Shown here in pieces: positions 1 to 8,779 of a stretch of 49,281 nucleotides of DNA (position 1 is its first letter; every line of letters begins with the position of its first letter). A model generated the notes under the pieces. It was not told where the DNA came from and searched no databases. It saw only the letters and a program-made list of their open reading frames with translations. Source of the stretch: CAYZPB01 sp964568525 (GTDB lineage Bacteria > Bacillota > Bacilli > Tepidibacillales > Tepidibacillaceae); contig CAZMPM010000006.1 in NCBI GenBank assembly GCA_964568525.1, forward strand, positions 1-49,281, given 5' to 3'. The translations under genes and the position numbers were made by a program.

Positions 1-393
1 AATATAGTGATACAGCTTGCTTGCCAGTTCATAGGCTTCACGCATCTTAATCCATTCAGGATCCTCAACCACTGCAGTACCTTTACCGGCAATCTCCGGA
101 AGTTCTACCCCGGTTTCAGCTGCTAAATGTAGAATTGCCTCTCGAAAATCATAACCCTCAATATTCATTACAAAATTTATCGCATTCCCGCCAGCGCCAC
201 AACCAAAGCAATAGTAAATTTGCTTGTCTGGTGCTACTGAAAAGGAAGCCGTTTTTTCAGAGTGAAAAGGACACAAACCGAAATAATTTCGGCCACTCTT
301 TTTTAATTTCACATGCTGACCAACTACATCAACAATATCTAAACGCTCCCGAATCTGATCAATTAAGTTATCAGGTATCAGATTGTTTGTCAT
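1..393 (-). CDS. dnaG: DNA primase DnaG, N-terminal part (cut by window edge)
   Basis: Primase that makes RNA primers for replication. Only the first 131 residues lie in the window; the gene runs off the left edge. The start is the ATG at 391-393, preceded by AAGGA at good spacing. The CHC2 zinc-binding domain is visible: Cys41, His44, Cys62 and Cys65, with the family phrases GLCPFH and YYCFGCGAGGN. The TOPRIM and helicase-binding domains are outside the window. In Firmicutes dnaG usually precedes rpoD/sigA, and the ppdK-to-dnaG order here fits that cluster. Nothing looks broken in the visible part. Confidence 0.95.
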   Translation of the reverse strand, partial: MTNNLIPDNLIDQIRERLDIVDVVGQHVKLKKSGRNYFGLCPFHSEKTASFSVAPDKQIYYCFGCGAGGNAINFVMNIEGYDFREAILHLAAETGVELPEIAGKGTAVVEDPEWIKMREAYELASKLYHYI

Positions 394-415
394 ATAATCC
401 TTTCTTCCTAAAATT

Positions 416-421
416 ATTATA
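416..421 (-). promoter_or_regulatory. Possible -10 box for dnaG
   Basis: Perfect TATAAT on the minus strand, 22 bases upstream of the dnaG start. The only -35 candidate is TTGAAA with a long 19-base spacer, so the promoter call is tentative. Confidence 0.3.
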
Positions 422-513
422 ATACTCGGGTCAATCTCGATTTCAAAAAATCTATGCCCATATATTATAACACCTTACAATAAAACTATTCTACAATATC
501 TGTTATATTATTA

Positions 514-568
514 GGCGTTTTTAACGCCGATAAGTTCCTTTTATTCAGGCAAACTCAAATATTTGCCT
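514..568 (-). terminator. Two small hairpins downstream of the ZIP gene
   Basis: Inverted repeats GGCGTT/AACGCC (514-528) and AGGCAAA/TTTGCCT (547-568) lie just after the stop of the ZIP transporter. Neither is followed by a clear T-run, so they may be weak terminators or simple 3' RNA structure. The rest of 394-583 shows nothing else. Confidence 0.3.
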
Positions 569-583
569 ATAATCCACAACATG

Positions 584-1402
584 TTACTTCATCATTAAAA
601 GTAGGTTTGCCGCCATAACAGCCATTCCGCCAATCAAACCGTAAATTACAAGGTGTTGCTCACCATACTTGTGCGCGGCAGGAAGGAGTTCGTCGATACT
701 AATATAGATCATAACCCCTGCAACAAAAGCGAAAACTAGAGCAAACAATGTTTCACTCATAAATTGGTATAAAAACAGGAAAGCTACTAGCGCACCTAAC
801 GGTTCCGCTAAACCAGAGATTAATGAAAATTTAAAAGCTTTTTTCTTACTGCCAGTTGCGTAGTAAATTGGGACAGCAACAGATATACCCTCTGGAATAT
901 TGTGAATTGCTACCGCGACTGCAACTGATACTCCTAGTACCGGATCAATCAATGTAGCCATAAATGCTGCTATACCTTCAGGAAAATTATGAATCGCAAT
1001 TGCTATAGCTGTGAAAACCCCAGTCCTCATTAACTTGTTTTTGTGCTCAATGCTTTTCCCATCCATTTCCTCAACGGTATGAACGGCATGAGGATTGCCC
1101 ATCTCGGGAACAAATCGATCGATTACTGCAATAAATAGAATGCCAACAAAAAATCCACCGACTGTTGCCCAGGCACCCGGCACTGTGCCAAGCACTTTTC
1201 CTAATGTCCGATTAGACTCGACTAACATCTCGGCAAAAGCAAGGTAGATCATCACACCAGCAGAAAAACCAAGCGCAACTGATAGAAAACGCGTATTTGT
1301 CTGCTTAGTAAATATCGCAAGCAGACTTCCAACCCCTGTTGACAAACCGGCAAAAAGCGTTAAAGCAAATGCTAATATTATCGTTGAAGTGCCAATATCC
1401 AT
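584..1402 (-). CDS. zupT: ZIP family divalent metal transporter (ZupT-like)
   Basis: Inner-membrane importer of zinc and related divalent metals, 272 residues with about eight hydrophobic segments. The two ZIP metal-site signatures are present in adjacent membrane helices: HNFPEG at 138-143 and HNIPEG at 167-172, plus a His-containing loop (NPHAVH, about 103-108) before them. Length matches bacterial ZupT/GufA-like ZIPs. GGAG sits seven bases before the ATG. It lies downstream of peroxiredoxin and perR in the same direction but behind a terminator, so it is probably a separate transcript. Metal preference (Zn, Mn, Fe) cannot be told from sequence; the PerR neighbourhood would suit Mn or Fe. 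Confidence 0.9.
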   Translation of the reverse strand: MDIGTSTIILAFALTLFAGLSTGVGSLLAIFTKQTNTRFLSVALGFSAGVMIYLAFAEMLVESNRTLGKVLGTVPGAWATVGGFFVGILFIAVIDRFVPEMGNPHAVHTVEEMDGKSIEHKNKLMRTGVFTAIAIAIHNFPEGIAAFMATLIDPVLGVSVAVAVAIHNIPEGISVAVPIYYATGSKKKAFKFSLISGLAEPLGALVAFLFLYQFMSETLFALVFAFVAGVMIYISIDELLPAAHKYGEQHLVIYGLIGGMAVMAANLLLMMK

Positions 1403-1467
1403 AACAGTTCTCCATTCTTTTTTAGCATAATCGCATTATAGCATATAATTCATACCTTGATATATAT

Positions 1468-1500
1468 AAAAAAAAGTTAGTTAGGATACTAACCCTTTTT
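1468..1500 (-). terminator. Rho-independent terminator after peroxiredoxin
   Basis: On the minus strand, GTTAGT and ACTAAC form a stem around a six-base loop and are followed directly by eight Ts. It sits 14 bases past the peroxiredoxin stop and separates perR-prx from the ZIP gene. Confidence 0.75.
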
Positions 1501-1513
1501 TAGATTAAAACGT

Positions 1514-2191
1514 TTATTTATCTTTTTTAAAGCATAAGAACCAATCTAGACAGTAACTGTCTTTTGCTTGACTAGCCATTCTTTCTTTTGCCGCTCCACA
1601 GCTACCAGGTGCTGGGATAATTACATCATCACCGGGGCGCCAATCAGCAGGTGTTGCAACTCCGTCTTTATCAGCTTTTTGTAGGGCTTGGATGATTCTT
1701 TTAATCTCATCAAAATTACGGCCCATTGAAAGTGGGTAATAAAGAATTGTACGGATAACCCCTTTAGGATCAACGACAAATACCGCACGAACAGCAGCAG
1801 TGGTAGATTGATTTGGTTGGATCATTCCATATTGATTCGCAACATTCATCGTAATATCAACAATTAGCGGGAATTTTACTTCAAGATCCTTATAATCTTT
1901 CCACTCAAGCTCTTTAATTTTTCTTAACCATGCAATATGCGCATGCAATGAGTCAACAGATAAACCAACAAGCTCAGTATTTAATGCTTTAAACTCATCT
2001 TCCATTGCAGCAAAAGTCATGAATTCAGTAGTACAAACCGGTGTAAAGTCAGCCGGATGTGAGAAAAGGATAACCCATTTCCCTTTAAAATCTGCCGGGA
2101 AATTAATGTCCCCTTGCGTTGTGACTGCTCTGAAACTAGGTGCCGGGTCGCCAATTAATGGCATTTTGTTATAAGTTTTAACTTCTTCCAT
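1514..2191 (-). CDS. Peroxiredoxin, Prx6 type with C-terminal CX5C
   Basis: Thiol peroxidase that reduces hydrogen peroxide and organic peroxides in the cytoplasm. 225 residues. The peroxidatic cysteine is Cys53 in the motif PVCTTEF, preceded by the HPADFTP signature. The long C-terminal domain (from about 160) is that of the Prx6/archaeal thioredoxin peroxidase group. Near the end are Cys214 and Cys220, spaced as in the archaeal ApTPx enzyme, where the two C-terminal cysteines take part in resolving; an extra Cys lies in GSCGAA. The gene follows perR by 28 bases and probably shares its promoter, so peroxide should induce it through PerR. A terminator follows. Confidence 0.93.
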   Translation of the reverse strand: MEEVKTYNKMPLIGDPAPSFRAVTTQGDINFPADFKGKWVILFSHPADFTPVCTTEFMTFAAMEDEFKALNTELVGLSVDSLHAHIAWLRKIKELEWKDYKDLEVKFPLIVDITMNVANQYGMIQPNQSTTAAVRAVFVVDPKGVIRTILYYPLSMGRNFDEIKRIIQALQKADKDGVATPADWRPGDDVIIPAPGSCGAAKERMASQAKDSYCLDWFLCFKKDK

Positions 2192-2219
2192 TTTTATAGC
2201 CTCCTTCTTAATTTTAAAT

Positions 2220-2633
2220 TTATTTTAGGCATTCCTTGCAAACACCTTTAAAATAAACATCCTTACTATTTACTATAAAACCACTAAGCTCTCTATCCAT
2301 GCAGTCATTTATTGTAAGTTCAAAGTCATAAAGCTTACCACACTCTTCACATTTAAAGTGTCCATGTTCATTGATGCGAACATCATATTGTGCCTCATTA
2401 TCATCATAAGTAAATTGATTTAATAGATTTAACTGTTTAAATAAACTTAAAGTATTATAGACAGTTGTTTTCGATAGTGTGGGTAGTTCATCCTTTAGAG
2501 ACGAATAGATTCGCTCGACTGTCGGATGATCCATATTCTCATATAAATACTGTAGAATACGAATGCGATTATGCGAAGGTCTGATGTTGTTAGAAAACAG
2601 CTCCTCAATTATTTGAGTAGTATTAATTTGCAT
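2220..2633 (-). CDS. perR: Peroxide-responsive repressor PerR (Fur family)
   Basis: Metal-dependent DNA-binding repressor that senses hydrogen peroxide by Fe-catalysed histidine oxidation. With the ATG at 2631-2633 (GAGGTG six bases upstream, better than the GTG at 2651) it has 137 residues. An N-terminal winged helix is followed by the dimerisation domain. Structural zinc cysteines are Cys95, Cys98, Cys132 and Cys135. The regulatory-site ligands expected from B. subtilis PerR (H37, D85, H91, H93, D104) are all found one residue earlier: H36, D84, H90, H92 and D103; Asp rather than Glu at 103 favours PerR over Fur. Tandem operator boxes lie directly upstream, so it should autoregulate and control the downstream peroxiredoxin. 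Confidence 0.93.
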   Translation of the reverse strand: MQINTTQIIEELFSNNIRPSHNRIRILQYLYENMDHPTVERIYSSLKDELPTLSKTTVYNTLSLFKQLNLLNQFTYDDNEAQYDVRINEHGHFKCEECGKLYDFELTINDCMDRELSGFIVNSKDVYFKGVCKECLK

Positions 2634-2659
2634 CAGCTTCACCTCATTCACACATTAAT

Positions 2660-2691
2660 ATGTAATGTTTACAATTTTGTAATGATTACAA
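2660..2691. promoter_or_regulatory. Tandem PerR boxes upstream of perR
   Basis: The 15-mer TTGTAATGATTACAA at 2677-2691 is a perfect 7-1-7 palindrome matching the PerR box layout (TTATAATNATTATAA) at 13 of 15 positions or better. A second copy, ATGTAATGTTTACAA, lies at 2660-2674, two bases away, with two arm mismatches. They sit 27-58 bases upstream of the perR start, over the likely promoter. Confidence 0.8.
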
Positions 2692-2728
2692 TATTATTCT
2701 ATCAAGCGATTCAGATCCTGTCAAGGTC

Positions 2729-4114
2729 CTATTTCATAATTTTCTTAACTACGCTAAATTTCTTAGAGCTATAAGGCGGATACCTTAGCGGCACATCGAT
2801 CTTATTATGTGACTCCAATATACCTTTATAATTTGAGAATGTGGCAAATGAGTATTTTCCGTGATAACCACCAATCCCGCTTGCTCCTACCCCGCCAAAC
2901 GGCATCCGATGATTTAATAAGTGAAGAAGCGTGTTGTTGATACAACCACCGCCAAACTCAACTGTGTTAATGATATATTCCACAAGCTTTTTATCATTAG
3001 TAAAGAGATAAAGCGCAAGCGGATATCCGCTAGCTCGAATAATACTGACCACTTGGTCGATTTCCCGATAAGTTATGACCGGAATAAGCGGCCCAAATAT
3101 TTCTTCTTGCATGACTGGATCGTCAATGTTAGCTGTTTCAATTATTGTTGGCTCGATATACAAATCATCCGCATCATGATTTCCACCATAAATTATTCGG
3201 GCATTCTCCAAATAGTTTGCTAATATGTCAAATCTATTTTTGTTGACAATCCTGCCGTAATCCTTGCTCGCTTGAGCATTTTCTCCGTATAATCCCTTTA
3301 TATGCTCGATTAGATCTTCCACAAGTTCTTCCTTAACATCCTCATGTACCAGAAGATAATCAGGCGCAATGCATGTCTGTCCAGCATTATAGTATCGGCC
3401 GGAAACAATCCGTTTTGCCGCAAGATTTAAGTTTGCATCCTTGTGAACAATCACCGGTGACTTTCCACCTAATTCTAGTGTGACTGGGGTTAAATGCTGT
3501 GCAGCTCGCCGCATTACATCCTTCCCAACTTCCTGGCTTCCAGTAAAAAAGATGTGATTAAAACGATAATTATCAATTAGTTCAGGCCCAATCGCTGAAC
3601 CTGGACCTTGAACTACTGAAATGTATTCTGCTGGGTAAATCTCTTCAATAATTTTTTCAACAATGATTGCCGTGCGTTTAGTTTTGTTAGAAGGCTTTAC
3701 AATCGCGCAATTACCTGCAGCAATCGCACCGATTAATGGTGCAAAGATTAGATGAAACGGATAATTCCACGGCCCAATAATTAATACTACCCCCAGTGGT
3801 TCTGCAACTAAATACGTTTTGGATGGCATCGTTGCAATCACATCAAGCACACGTTTTGGCTTCATCCACTTACGCAAGTTCTTGATAGCATAATTAAGCT
3901 CCTGATATACAAAACCAATTTCCGACGCATATGCTTCAAATTCCGATTTATTCAGATCAATGTATAGAGCTTCTGAAATCTCTTTCTCATATTTTTTTAT
4001 AGTATTTTTCAGCAGTATTAATTGCTCAATTCTAAACTCATAGCTCCTCGTGTTACCTTCATCAAAAAAGTCTTTCTTACTGTAAAAAATGTCCTTGGCT
4101 GGCGTAATATTCAT
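2729..4114 (-). CDS. Aldehyde dehydrogenase, class 3-like
   Basis: NAD(P)-dependent oxidation of an aldehyde to the acid. 461 residues, the compact class 3 / YwdH-like form (usual length 455-470). Visible catalytic elements: PWNYPF with Asn117, LELGGKSP with the general-base Glu214, and NAGQTC with nucleophile Cys248; nucleotide-binding TGS at about 191-193. Hydrophobic C-terminal residues are limited, so a soluble or peripherally attached enzyme is likely. The gene sits upstream of perR in the same direction with a 95-base gap that contains the PerR boxes; it diverges from the msrAB gene. It may detoxify lipid-derived aldehydes, an inference from the stress-gene neighbours. Substrate unknown. 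Confidence 0.9.
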   Translation of the reverse strand: MNITPAKDIFYSKKDFFDEGNTRSYEFRIEQLILLKNTIKKYEKEISEALYIDLNKSEFEAYASEIGFVYQELNYAIKNLRKWMKPKRVLDVIATMPSKTYLVAEPLGVVLIIGPWNYPFHLIFAPLIGAIAAGNCAIVKPSNKTKRTAIIVEKIIEEIYPAEYISVVQGPGSAIGPELIDNYRFNHIFFTGSQEVGKDVMRRAAQHLTPVTLELGGKSPVIVHKDANLNLAAKRIVSGRYYNAGQTCIAPDYLLVHEDVKEELVEDLIEHIKGLYGENAQASKDYGRIVNKNRFDILANYLENARIIYGGNHDADDLYIEPTIIETANIDDPVMQEEIFGPLIPVITYREIDQVVSIIRASGYPLALYLFTNDKKLVEYIINTVEFGGGCINNTLLHLLNHRMPFGGVGASGIGGYHGKYSFATFSNYKGILESHNKIDVPLRYPPYSSKKFSVVKKIMK

Positions 4115-4256
4115 TGTACGATAGCTCCTTTACGATTGAATCTTCTTTCTTCATTGTAACATGTTTTACTAGTAACATACGCTTAAATTCAGCGCTTCTA
4201 TCTCAGATGTGGTAAAATAACACATACAATCTAATGCAAAATGTGAGGGATGTGTA

Positions 4257-5210
4257 ATGAGTAATAAAGTTATTTATCTGGCTGGCGGCTGTTTCTGGGG
4301 AGTTCAGAAATATATCAACTTAATAAACGGCGTTATGGCTACAGAAGTTGGCTATGCAAACGGATCAACTGCTAACCCAACTTATGCCGATGTAGTTAGA
4401 AATAATACAGGTCATGCAGAGACTGTCAAGGTGACATATGACCCAAACAAGATCGCTTTAGAGTATCTACTTAATCTATTCTACAGCGTGATTAACCCTG
4501 TCTCCGTGAATAGACAAGGCAATGACATTGGCACCCAATACAGAACCGGCGTTTACTATGTTGATAAAGCGGATTACGATACTATCCGCGCCACACTTGA
4601 CCACTTACAAAAAAATTATACCGAACCACTGGCGGTTGAGCTTATGGAACTAAACAACTACTACACCGCTGAAGATTACCACCAGATGTATTTAAACAAA
4701 AATCCGGGAGGTTACTGTCATGTTACTCCGCAGAATTTTGCTGAATTAGTCCGGTTACAGCAGGAGACAAAATATCCAGTAAAACCGCAAGATGAGCTAA
4801 AATCAGCTCTTACCGCTTTACAATATGAAGTCACACAAAACAGCGCTACAGAACCACCTTTTGCCAATGAATATAATGATAATTTTGAAGACGGAATCTA
4901 TGTCGATATAACTTCTGGAGAACCACTCTTTTCATCAAAAGATAAATTTGATGCGGGATGCGGTTGGCCAAGTTTTGCGAAACCAATAAAGGAAAGTCTG
5001 GTAACTCTCTCTTTGGATACCAGCCATGGCAGAATTCGCACTGAAGTAAGAAGCGAAAACAGCGATTCTCATTTAGGGCATGTATTTGAAGATGGACCAA
5101 CGGAATTGGGCGGATTAAGATATTGCATTAACAGCGCGGCCTTGCGCTTCATTCCCAAAAGTGAGATGAAAGCAGAGGGCTATGGTGATCTGCTATATAT
5201 GTTTGAATAA
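4257..5210 (+). CDS. msrAB: Peptide methionine sulfoxide reductase MsrA-MsrB fusion
   Basis: Repairs oxidised methionine in both S (MsrA) and R (MsrB) forms. 317 residues. The MsrA domain fills about 1-155, with catalytic Cys12 in GGCFWG and the GGYCHV phrase near its end. The MsrB domain fills about 180-312, with GCGWPSF, the SHLGHVF stretch and catalytic Cys290 in RYCINSAAL. Zinc-binding CxxC pairs found in some MsrBs are missing. The A-then-B domain order is the common one in Firmicutes. ATG at 4257 follows GAGGGATG. A TAAAAT at 4213-4218 could be its -10 box. The gene stands alone, diverging from the aldehyde dehydrogenase and converging on ppdK, with a shared terminator. Confidence 0.96.
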   Translation: MSNKVIYLAGGCFWGVQKYINLINGVMATEVGYANGSTANPTYADVVRNNTGHAETVKVTYDPNKIALEYLLNLFYSVINPVSVNRQGNDIGTQYRTGVYYVDKADYDTIRATLDHLQKNYTEPLAVELMELNNYYTAEDYHQMYLNKNPGGYCHVTPQNFAELVRLQQETKYPVKPQDELKSALTALQYEVTQNSATEPPFANEYNDNFEDGIYVDITSGEPLFSSKDKFDAGCGWPSFAKPIKESLVTLSLDTSHGRIRTEVRSENSDSHLGHVFEDGPTELGGLRYCINSAALRFIPKSEMKAEGYGDLLYMFE

Positions 5211-5237
5211 ATTCAACTTTTATTTAACATTACTACG

Positions 5238-5278
5238 AAAAAAGGTATTGTGCTTAATTTAAGCGACAATACCTTTTT
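5238..5278. terminator. Bidirectional terminator between msrAB and ppdK
   Basis: A long stem, AAAAAGGTATTGT pairing with ACAATACCTTTTT and an inner GCTTAA/TTAAGC, with A and T runs on its two sides. It can end transcription of both converging genes. Confidence 0.85.
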
Positions 5279-5295
5279 GAACATTAATATAAAAC

Positions 5296-7947
5296 CTATT
5301 TCCCCTCAATCACTGCTTGTGCAGCAGCTAATCTCGCTAGCGGTACACGATAAGGTGAACAACTCACATAATCCAGACCTTGTTTATACACAAACTCGAT
5401 TGATCTTGCTTCTCCGCCATGCTCACCACAGATACCTACCTTCAATCCTGGTTTAACAGAACGACCAAGTTCAGTGCCAATCTTAATTAACTTGCCAACG
5501 CCATCCACATCTATCGTCACAAAAGGATTTTCCGGCAACACCTTCTGATCCACATAATAATGCAAGAATTTACCCTCAGCATCATCACGGCTAAAACCGA
5601 AAGTGGTCTGTGTCAAATCATTCGTGCCAAATGAGAAGAAATCTGCATGTGCCGCAATCTCATCCGCTGTCAGAGCAGCTCGCGGTAACTCAATCATCGT
5701 GCCAACTAAATATGTGAATTCTACGCCGCTTTCAGCTTTAACTCGTTCAGCTACCCCAACAACCACTTCACGCAATATTTTTAACTCATTAGCATGTACA
5801 ACTAATGGAATCATGACCTCGGGAATGACATTGACACCCGCTTTTGTCAGTACGACGGTTGCGTTGAAAATCGCTTCCGCTTGCATTGCATAGATTTCCG
5901 GATAGGTTATACCCAAACGGCACCCACGATGTCCAAGCATTGGGTTAATCTCGGAAAGGTTGCGCACCTTTTTCAACAAGTGTTCTTTCTCTTCTATCAA
6001 CGCAGGAGTTGCACCCTCATGTTTCAGCTTTAGAATCTCAACTACTAACTCCTCTGCATTAGGTAGGAACTCATGTAACGGCGGGTCTAACAGACGAATT
6101 GTCACTGGCAAACCTTCCATCGCACGCAAAATGCCTTCAAAATCACCCTGTTGTACCGGCAACAACTTAGCCAACGCCACTGCGCGTTGTTCCTTAGAAT
6201 CAGCAAGAATCATCTCTCGAACAATTGGTAAACGTGCTGGATCACTGAACATATGCTCTGTTCGGCAGAGACCAATTCCCTTAGCGCCAAACTCACGTGC
6301 TTTTTTCGCATCAGCAGGATTATCAGCATTAGCGCGAACACTAATCTTCTTCACTTGGTCTGCCCACTCTAACAATTCCACAAATTCGCCAGATAGCTCA
6401 GGATCAATTAACTTAACTTCACCTTGCACAACCTCACCGGTGCCGCCATCCAACGAAATAATATCTCCCTGTTTTAAGACCAAACCATTATCAAAAACAA
6501 CCTCGCCAGCCGCCGCATCAATTCTGATTGATTCCGCACCAGTTATGCACGGCTTACCCATCCCACGTGCAACTACCGCCGCATGGCTAGTCATCCCACC
6601 GCGGCTTGTCAGAATGCCTTGCGCTCCAATCATGCCGTGCAAGTCCTCTGGCGTTGTCTCTGCTCGCACTAAAATTACTCGCTCGCCAAGACCGCTCATA
6701 CGCTCAGACTCATCGGCAGAAAACACAATCTTACCGGTCGATGCGCCTGGTGAAGCGGGTAGCCCTTTTGCGAGGATATCAAGTTGAATCGAGGTATCAA
6801 TCTGACGGTGCAACAATTTATCAAGGTGTTCCGGTTGAATCCGCATAATTGCAGTCTCTTTATCGATAAGACCCTCTTTAACAAGCGAAACCGCTATTTT
6901 AACAGCTGCTTGTGCTGTCCTTTTACCGTTACGTGTTTGCAACAGGTATAGTGTGCCACGTTCAATCGTAAACTCAATATCTTGCATATCCTTGTAGTGC
7001 TTCTCAAGTTGTTTCGTAATATCTACAAACTGTTTAAAAACAGCTGGGTTAACTTTGTCAAGTGATGCAATCGGCTCAGGCGTACGAATGCCGGCAACAA
7101 CATCCTCGCCTTGTGCGTTCATTAGGTACTCACCATAAAGAACTTTTTCTCCCGTTGATGGGTTGCGTGAAAACGCTACTCCCGTTCCGGAATCTTCGCC
7201 TAGATTACCAAAGACCATAGATTGAATATTGACCGCGGTTCCTAAATGATCAGGAATGCGATTAATTTTGCGATAAATAATCGCCCGTTGATTATTCCAT
7301 GAATTAAACACGGCTTCAATCGCGAGTACTAACTGCACTTTTGGATCTTGCGGAAAAGCAGTTTTAGTTTTTTGAATAACAATATTTTTAAAAGCCTGGA
7401 CAACCTCTTTCCAATCTTCCGCTGCCAATTCAGTATCAAGTTCGACACCTTTTGCTACTTTGATGCGATCAATTTCTGTTTCGAATAAATAACCTTCCAG
7501 ATCAAGTACAACGTTGCTGAACATCTGGATAAAACGACGGTAGCTATCATAAGCAAAACGCGGATTATAACTAAGGCGCGCCAGTACTTCAACCGTTTGG
7601 TCATTAAGCCCCAGATTTAAAACAGTATCCATCATCCCAGGCATCGAAAAAACTGCGCCTGAACGCACAGAAACAAGTAGTGGATTCTCGAGGTCGCCTA
7701 ACTTTTTACCGGTCTCCGACTCAAGCTGTGCTAATGCCACATTAATCTGTTCAATCACCTCAGTAGAGATAACTCGACCTTTGTCATAGTAGTCGTTACA
7801 TGCCTTTGTTGAGATTGTAAACCCTGGAGGAACCGGCAAACCAACACGCGTCATTTCAGCTAAGTTAGCTCCCTTCCCACCCAGTAGATCCTTCATCTCC
7901 TTGGTACCTTCATTAAACAAAAACACATACTTATTACTCACCAACAT
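5296..7947 (-). CDS. ppdK: Pyruvate, phosphate dikinase
   Basis: Interconverts ATP, phosphate and pyruvate with AMP, PPi and PEP; in anaerobes it serves PPi-linked glycolysis or gluconeogenesis. 883 residues, the family length. N-terminal ATP-grasp domain (about 1-340, with LLGGKGANLAEM near 21-32), phosphohistidine swivel domain with GGMTSHA and catalytic His455 (same number as in the Clostridium symbiosum enzyme), and a C-terminal TIM-barrel PEP domain with Cys840 in GICGEHGG. Thr453, next to the catalytic His, is the residue that the neighbouring regulator would phosphorylate. The start overlaps the regulator gene by 14 bases. ATG at 7947 has AGGGG close by; the GTG at 7941 would be spaced better, so the start is uncertain by two codons. 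Confidence 0.97.
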   Translation of the reverse strand: MLVSNKYVFLFNEGTKEMKDLLGGKGANLAEMTRVGLPVPPGFTISTKACNDYYDKGRVISTEVIEQINVALAQLESETGKKLGDLENPLLVSVRSGAVFSMPGMMDTVLNLGLNDQTVEVLARLSYNPRFAYDSYRRFIQMFSNVVLDLEGYLFETEIDRIKVAKGVELDTELAAEDWKEVVQAFKNIVIQKTKTAFPQDPKVQLVLAIEAVFNSWNNQRAIIYRKINRIPDHLGTAVNIQSMVFGNLGEDSGTGVAFSRNPSTGEKVLYGEYLMNAQGEDVVAGIRTPEPIASLDKVNPAVFKQFVDITKQLEKHYKDMQDIEFTIERGTLYLLQTRNGKRTAQAAVKIAVSLVKEGLIDKETAIMRIQPEHLDKLLHRQIDTSIQLDILAKGLPASPGASTGKIVFSADESERMSGLGERVILVRAETTPEDLHGMIGAQGILTSRGGMTSHAAVVARGMGKPCITGAESIRIDAAAGEVVFDNGLVLKQGDIISLDGGTGEVVQGEVKLIDPELSGEFVELLEWADQVKKISVRANADNPADAKKAREFGAKGIGLCRTEHMFSDPARLPIVREMILADSKEQRAVALAKLLPVQQGDFEGILRAMEGLPVTIRLLDPPLHEFLPNAEELVVEILKLKHEGATPALIEEKEHLLKKVRNLSEINPMLGHRGCRLGITYPEIYAMQAEAIFNATVVLTKAGVNVIPEVMIPLVVHANELKILREVVVGVAERVKAESGVEFTYLVGTMIELPRAALTADEIAAHADFFSFGTNDLTQTTFGFSRDDAEGKFLHYYVDQKVLPENPFVTIDVDGVGKLIKIGTELGRSVKPGLKVGICGEHGGEARSIEFVYKQGLDYVSCSPYRVPLARLAAAQAVIEGK

Positions 7948-8779
7948 CGCCCCTTTTACGATTAATATCTATGATAATACTTGCAATTTCTTCAATCGCC
8001 TTATTTGATACATCAATTACTGGACAACAGATTCGTTTCATAATTCCTTCAGCATATTCAATCTCCTCAAGGATACGTTCTAAACTTGCGTAATTCGCCT
8101 GTGTGATTAACCCCAGCGACTTCAAACGTTCCTCTCGTATAACAAACAGTTTTTCCGGATTGATTGTTAATCCGATTACCTTCCGGTTAGAAATCTCAAA
8201 CAGTGCCGGTGGTGGAACCACTTCTGGAACCAACGGAACATTCGCTGTTTTTAGTCGTTGATTAGCTAGATACATCGAGAGTGGTGTTTTGGAAGTCCGT
8301 GATACTCCGATCAAAACGATATCAGCCTCATAGATTCCGCGGGGATCCTTACCATCATCATACTTAACAGCAAATTCGACAGCCGCTATTTTCTTAAAAT
8401 ACTCCTCGTCCAGCTTGCGGACTAGACCCGGCTCCTGCTTTGCTGGTTTCTTGTAGAGATCCTCGAAAGCAATAATCATCGGCCCCATAATATCAACGAC
8501 CGGAATGCCCTCGACAGCAGCACGCGCGATTAAATAATTCTTCAGTTCATCCACTACCATCGTTAGAACAATCACTACATTGAGATTACGCACCTGTTCA
8601 ATCGTCTGGTCAATCATCGCATAATCATCAATATGTGAGACGCGACGAATATCGGCAAAAGTCCCATTAAACTGACTGATAGCCGCTCGCACCACGAATT
8701 CCGCGGTATCACCGACTGAGTCTGATACAATATAAATTATTGGTCGTTCGGTTACGATAGGAATCAGACTCCCTCCCAC
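7934..8779 (-). CDS. PPDK regulatory protein (bifunctional kinase/phosphorylase, DUF299)
   Basis: ADP-dependent kinase and Pi-dependent pyrophosphorylase that switches PPDK off and on through a Thr next to its catalytic His. About 280 residues. Family marks: RPIIYIVSDSVGDTAE near the N-terminus, and GVSRTSKTPLSMYLA, the P-loop-like nucleotide-binding segment, at mid-protein. It overlaps ppdK, its substrate protein, by 14 bases, which supports the assignment. The start is uncertain. In-frame candidates are TTG 8800 (too close to the TATACT at 8806-8811 if that is a promoter), GTG 8779 (weak ribosome site, used here), and CTG 8767 or ATT 8764, which alone sit at the right distance from the strong GGGAGGG at 8771-8777. 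All conserved sequence lies after these points. Confidence 0.92.
   Translation of the reverse strand: MGGSLIPIVTERPIIYIVSDSVGDTAEFVVRAAISQFNGTFADIRRVSHIDDYAMIDQTIEQVRNLNVVIVLTMVVDELKNYLIARAAVEGIPVVDIMGPMIIAFEDLYKKPAKQEPGLVRKLDEEYFKKIAAVEFAVKYDDGKDPRGIYEADIVLIGVSRTSKTPLSMYLANQRLKTANVPLVPEVVPPPALFEISNRKVIGLTINPEKLFVIREERLKSLGLITQANYASLERILEEIEYAEGIMKRICCPVIDVSNKAIEEIASIIIDINRKRGDVGE

Noticed and set aside
1403..1460. Palindrome GCATAATCGCATTATAGC as a metal-regulator box for the ZIP gene
   Set aside because: The arms do not match fully and the spacing differs from a PerR/Fur box; it is more simply a TATAAT promoter element.
5960..6787. 275-residue plus-strand open frame inside ppdK
   Set aside because: It is antisense to a strongly conserved part of ppdK, has no ribosome site, and its composition (Ser/Pro/Arg rich) is that of a shadow frame.
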